From Lysobacteraceae bacterium (GTDB lineage: Bacteria > Pseudomonadota > Gammaproteobacteria > Xanthomonadales > Rhodanobacteraceae): a stretch of DNA of 5,276 nucleotides. The notes beneath the pieces are model-generated. The model was not told where the DNA came from. It made no database searches and saw only the letters and a list, made by a program, of their open reading frames with translations. Positions 4,399 through 5,276 of this stretch are shown in pieces. The stretch lies in assembly GCA_018971925.1 (NCBI GenBank), contig JAGWZT010000173.1, positions 1 to 5,276 on the forward strand, read 5' to 3'. A program made the position numbers and the translations under genes. Positions within the stretch are counted from its first letter, which is position 1; the number at the start of each line of letters is the position of its first letter.

Positions 4399-5276
4399 GT
4401 GTTCGAAGACCTGACCTACGAGGAATTGAAACGGCGCGCCAACGCGCCGTTGTCGGATCGAGTCGTCGCAACCCTCGCGGCGCGCGGCACGCGGCGTTCG
4501 GTATCGGCCGGCGAAATCCTGACCCACGTTGACGATCGCCAATACCCCCTCGCCTATTCGATTTCCGCCACGCTGCAGATACGCGATCCGGACGGGATGG
4601 TCCTGGGCGTCATGGAACCCGGGCAGTTCACGGGTGAGTTCGGCCTGTTGCTCGGCCAGACGGCCTTCGCCGATTATGTTGTCACCGAGCCCGGCGAGGT
4701 TCTGCTGGTCGCTCCGCAGACGATCGCCGAACTGGTGCATATCGATCCGGAAGTAAGCGACGTACTTCTGCCGGCGTTTGCCGCACGCCGCCTGATGCTG
4801 ATGCGACGACAACAAGGCACTCTGACCCTGGTGGGACACGAAGGATCGGCAACTCTCCAGCGACTGTTCGAATACGCCGAACGCAACCGCATCCCCTATC
4901 GCTGGCTGGATCCGGCGGACCCTGCGCACAGAGAAGAGATCCAGGCACGCGCCCTCGATGGCGCCGGCGTAAAGGTGGTGGTCCGCGGCAGACACGTGCT
5001 GCAAGAGCCTTCCGTGGCCGAAGTCGCGCGCGCGCTCGGGCTGGAGCTTGCCGCCGATCACAGCGATCCCGTGGACCTGATCATCGCCGGGGCGGGACCT
5101 GCCGGTTTTTCAGCGGCGGTCTATGGCGCGTCCGAGGGCTTGCGCACCGTCCTCTTCGATGATGTCGCGATCGGTGGCCAATCGACCGCCTCTTCGCGTA
5201 TCGAGAACTTCCTCGGATTCCCGAATGGTCTTTCCGGCGCGGACCTTGCCTTCCGGGCCGAGCTCCAGGCGATCAA
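4399..5276 (+). CDS. FAD-dependent thioredoxin-reductase-like protein with N-terminal cNMP-binding-like domain (partial, 3' end outside window)
   Basis: The reading frame is open from GTG 4399 to the window edge (292 codons). GAAGGAGG at 4381-4388 supports the start, 10 nt away. Residues about 20-125 resemble a cyclic-nucleotide-binding beta-roll (GEFGLLLGQ at 79-87, then DYVVTEPGEVLLV). The conserved phosphate-binding Arg of the cassette is not seen, so nucleotide binding is doubtful. Residues about 140-217 (TLTLVGHEG... RNRIPYRWLD ... VLQEPSVAEVARALGL) look like a thioredoxin/glutaredoxin-type fold without a CxxC. From 226 a Rossmann FAD domain begins: GAGPAG at 231-236, then GGQST (259-263) and SRIENFLGFP (266-275), typical of thioredoxin-reductase-like flavoproteins. 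No cysteine occurs in the visible part; any redox pair would lie beyond the edge. It probably works with the adjacent zinc-finger protein, as an inference from position. Confidence 0.88.
   Translation, partial: MFEDLTYEELKRRANAPLSDRVVATLAARGTRRSVSAGEILTHVDDRQYPLAYSISATLQIRDPDGMVLGVMEPGQFTGEFGLLLGQTAFADYVVTEPGEVLLVAPQTIAELVHIDPEVSDVLLPAFAARRLMLMRRQQGTLTLVGHEGSATLQRLFEYAERNRIPYRWLDPADPAHREEIQARALDGAGVKVVVRGRHVLQEPSVAEVARALGLELAADHSDPVDLIIAGAGPAGFSAAVYGASEGLRTVLFDDVAIGGQSTASSRIENFLGFPNGLSGADLAFRAELQAI

Noticed and set aside
3931..5061. 376-codon open frame on the minus strand
   Set aside because: It runs antisense to both the zinc-finger gene and the flavoprotein gene, which have recognisable domains, and its own translation has none.
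1..5276. CRISPR array, tRNA, rRNA, transposase or integrase
   Set aside because: No regularly spaced short repeats, no tRNA- or rRNA-like segment, and no reading frame with transposase or recombinase motifs were seen.

Overview
The window is GC-rich, densely coding bacterial chromosome. A lipoprotein signal with lipobox, a protein very like Escherichia coli OsmC, and Shine-Dalgarno-led genes point to a Gram-negative proteobacterium. The gene set would suit a gammaproteobacterium of the Xanthomonadales type, but that placement is an impression and was not tested.

Layout, left to right: (1) about 150 bp of upstream DNA with a perfect 15-bp palindrome; (2) a patatin-like phospholipase lipoprotein gene on +; (3) immediately after it, a truncated copy of the start of a UBP-type zinc-finger gene, stopped by a nonsense codon; (4) a stress or redox cassette with osmC and an ArsR/SmtB-type regulator gene on -, and a short-chain dehydrogenase/reductase (SDR) gene on +, divergent from the regulator; (5) about 340 bp without a gene, starting with a strong hairpin after the SDR gene; (6) the intact UBP-type zinc-finger gene on +; (7) the first 292 codons of a flavoprotein with a degenerate cyclic-nucleotide-binding-like domain, a thioredoxin-fold-like linker and the start of a thioredoxin-reductase-like FAD domain, cut by the right edge. 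No stop codon of this last gene lies inside the window.

The most notable structure is a direct repeat of 186 bp (1483-1668 and 3830-4015, 18 mismatches by hand alignment, about 90% identity, no gaps) that brackets the whole osmC/arsR/SDR cassette. Each copy runs from the last codons of the patatin gene, across the intergenic DNA, into codons 1-34 of the zinc-finger gene. The simplest reading is an ancestral patatin-UBP-flavoprotein order. The patatin/UBP junction was then duplicated when the cassette entered, for example by single-crossover integration of a circle carrying a diverged copy of the junction. That history is inference; the repeat itself is read directly.

Working together: OsmC reduces organic hydroperoxides. 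The ArsR-type protein probably controls the divergent SDR gene and itself through paired inverted repeats in the shared 101-bp intergenic region. The zinc-finger protein and the thioredoxin-reductase-like flavoprotein form a likely functional pair, with the partner still unknown.
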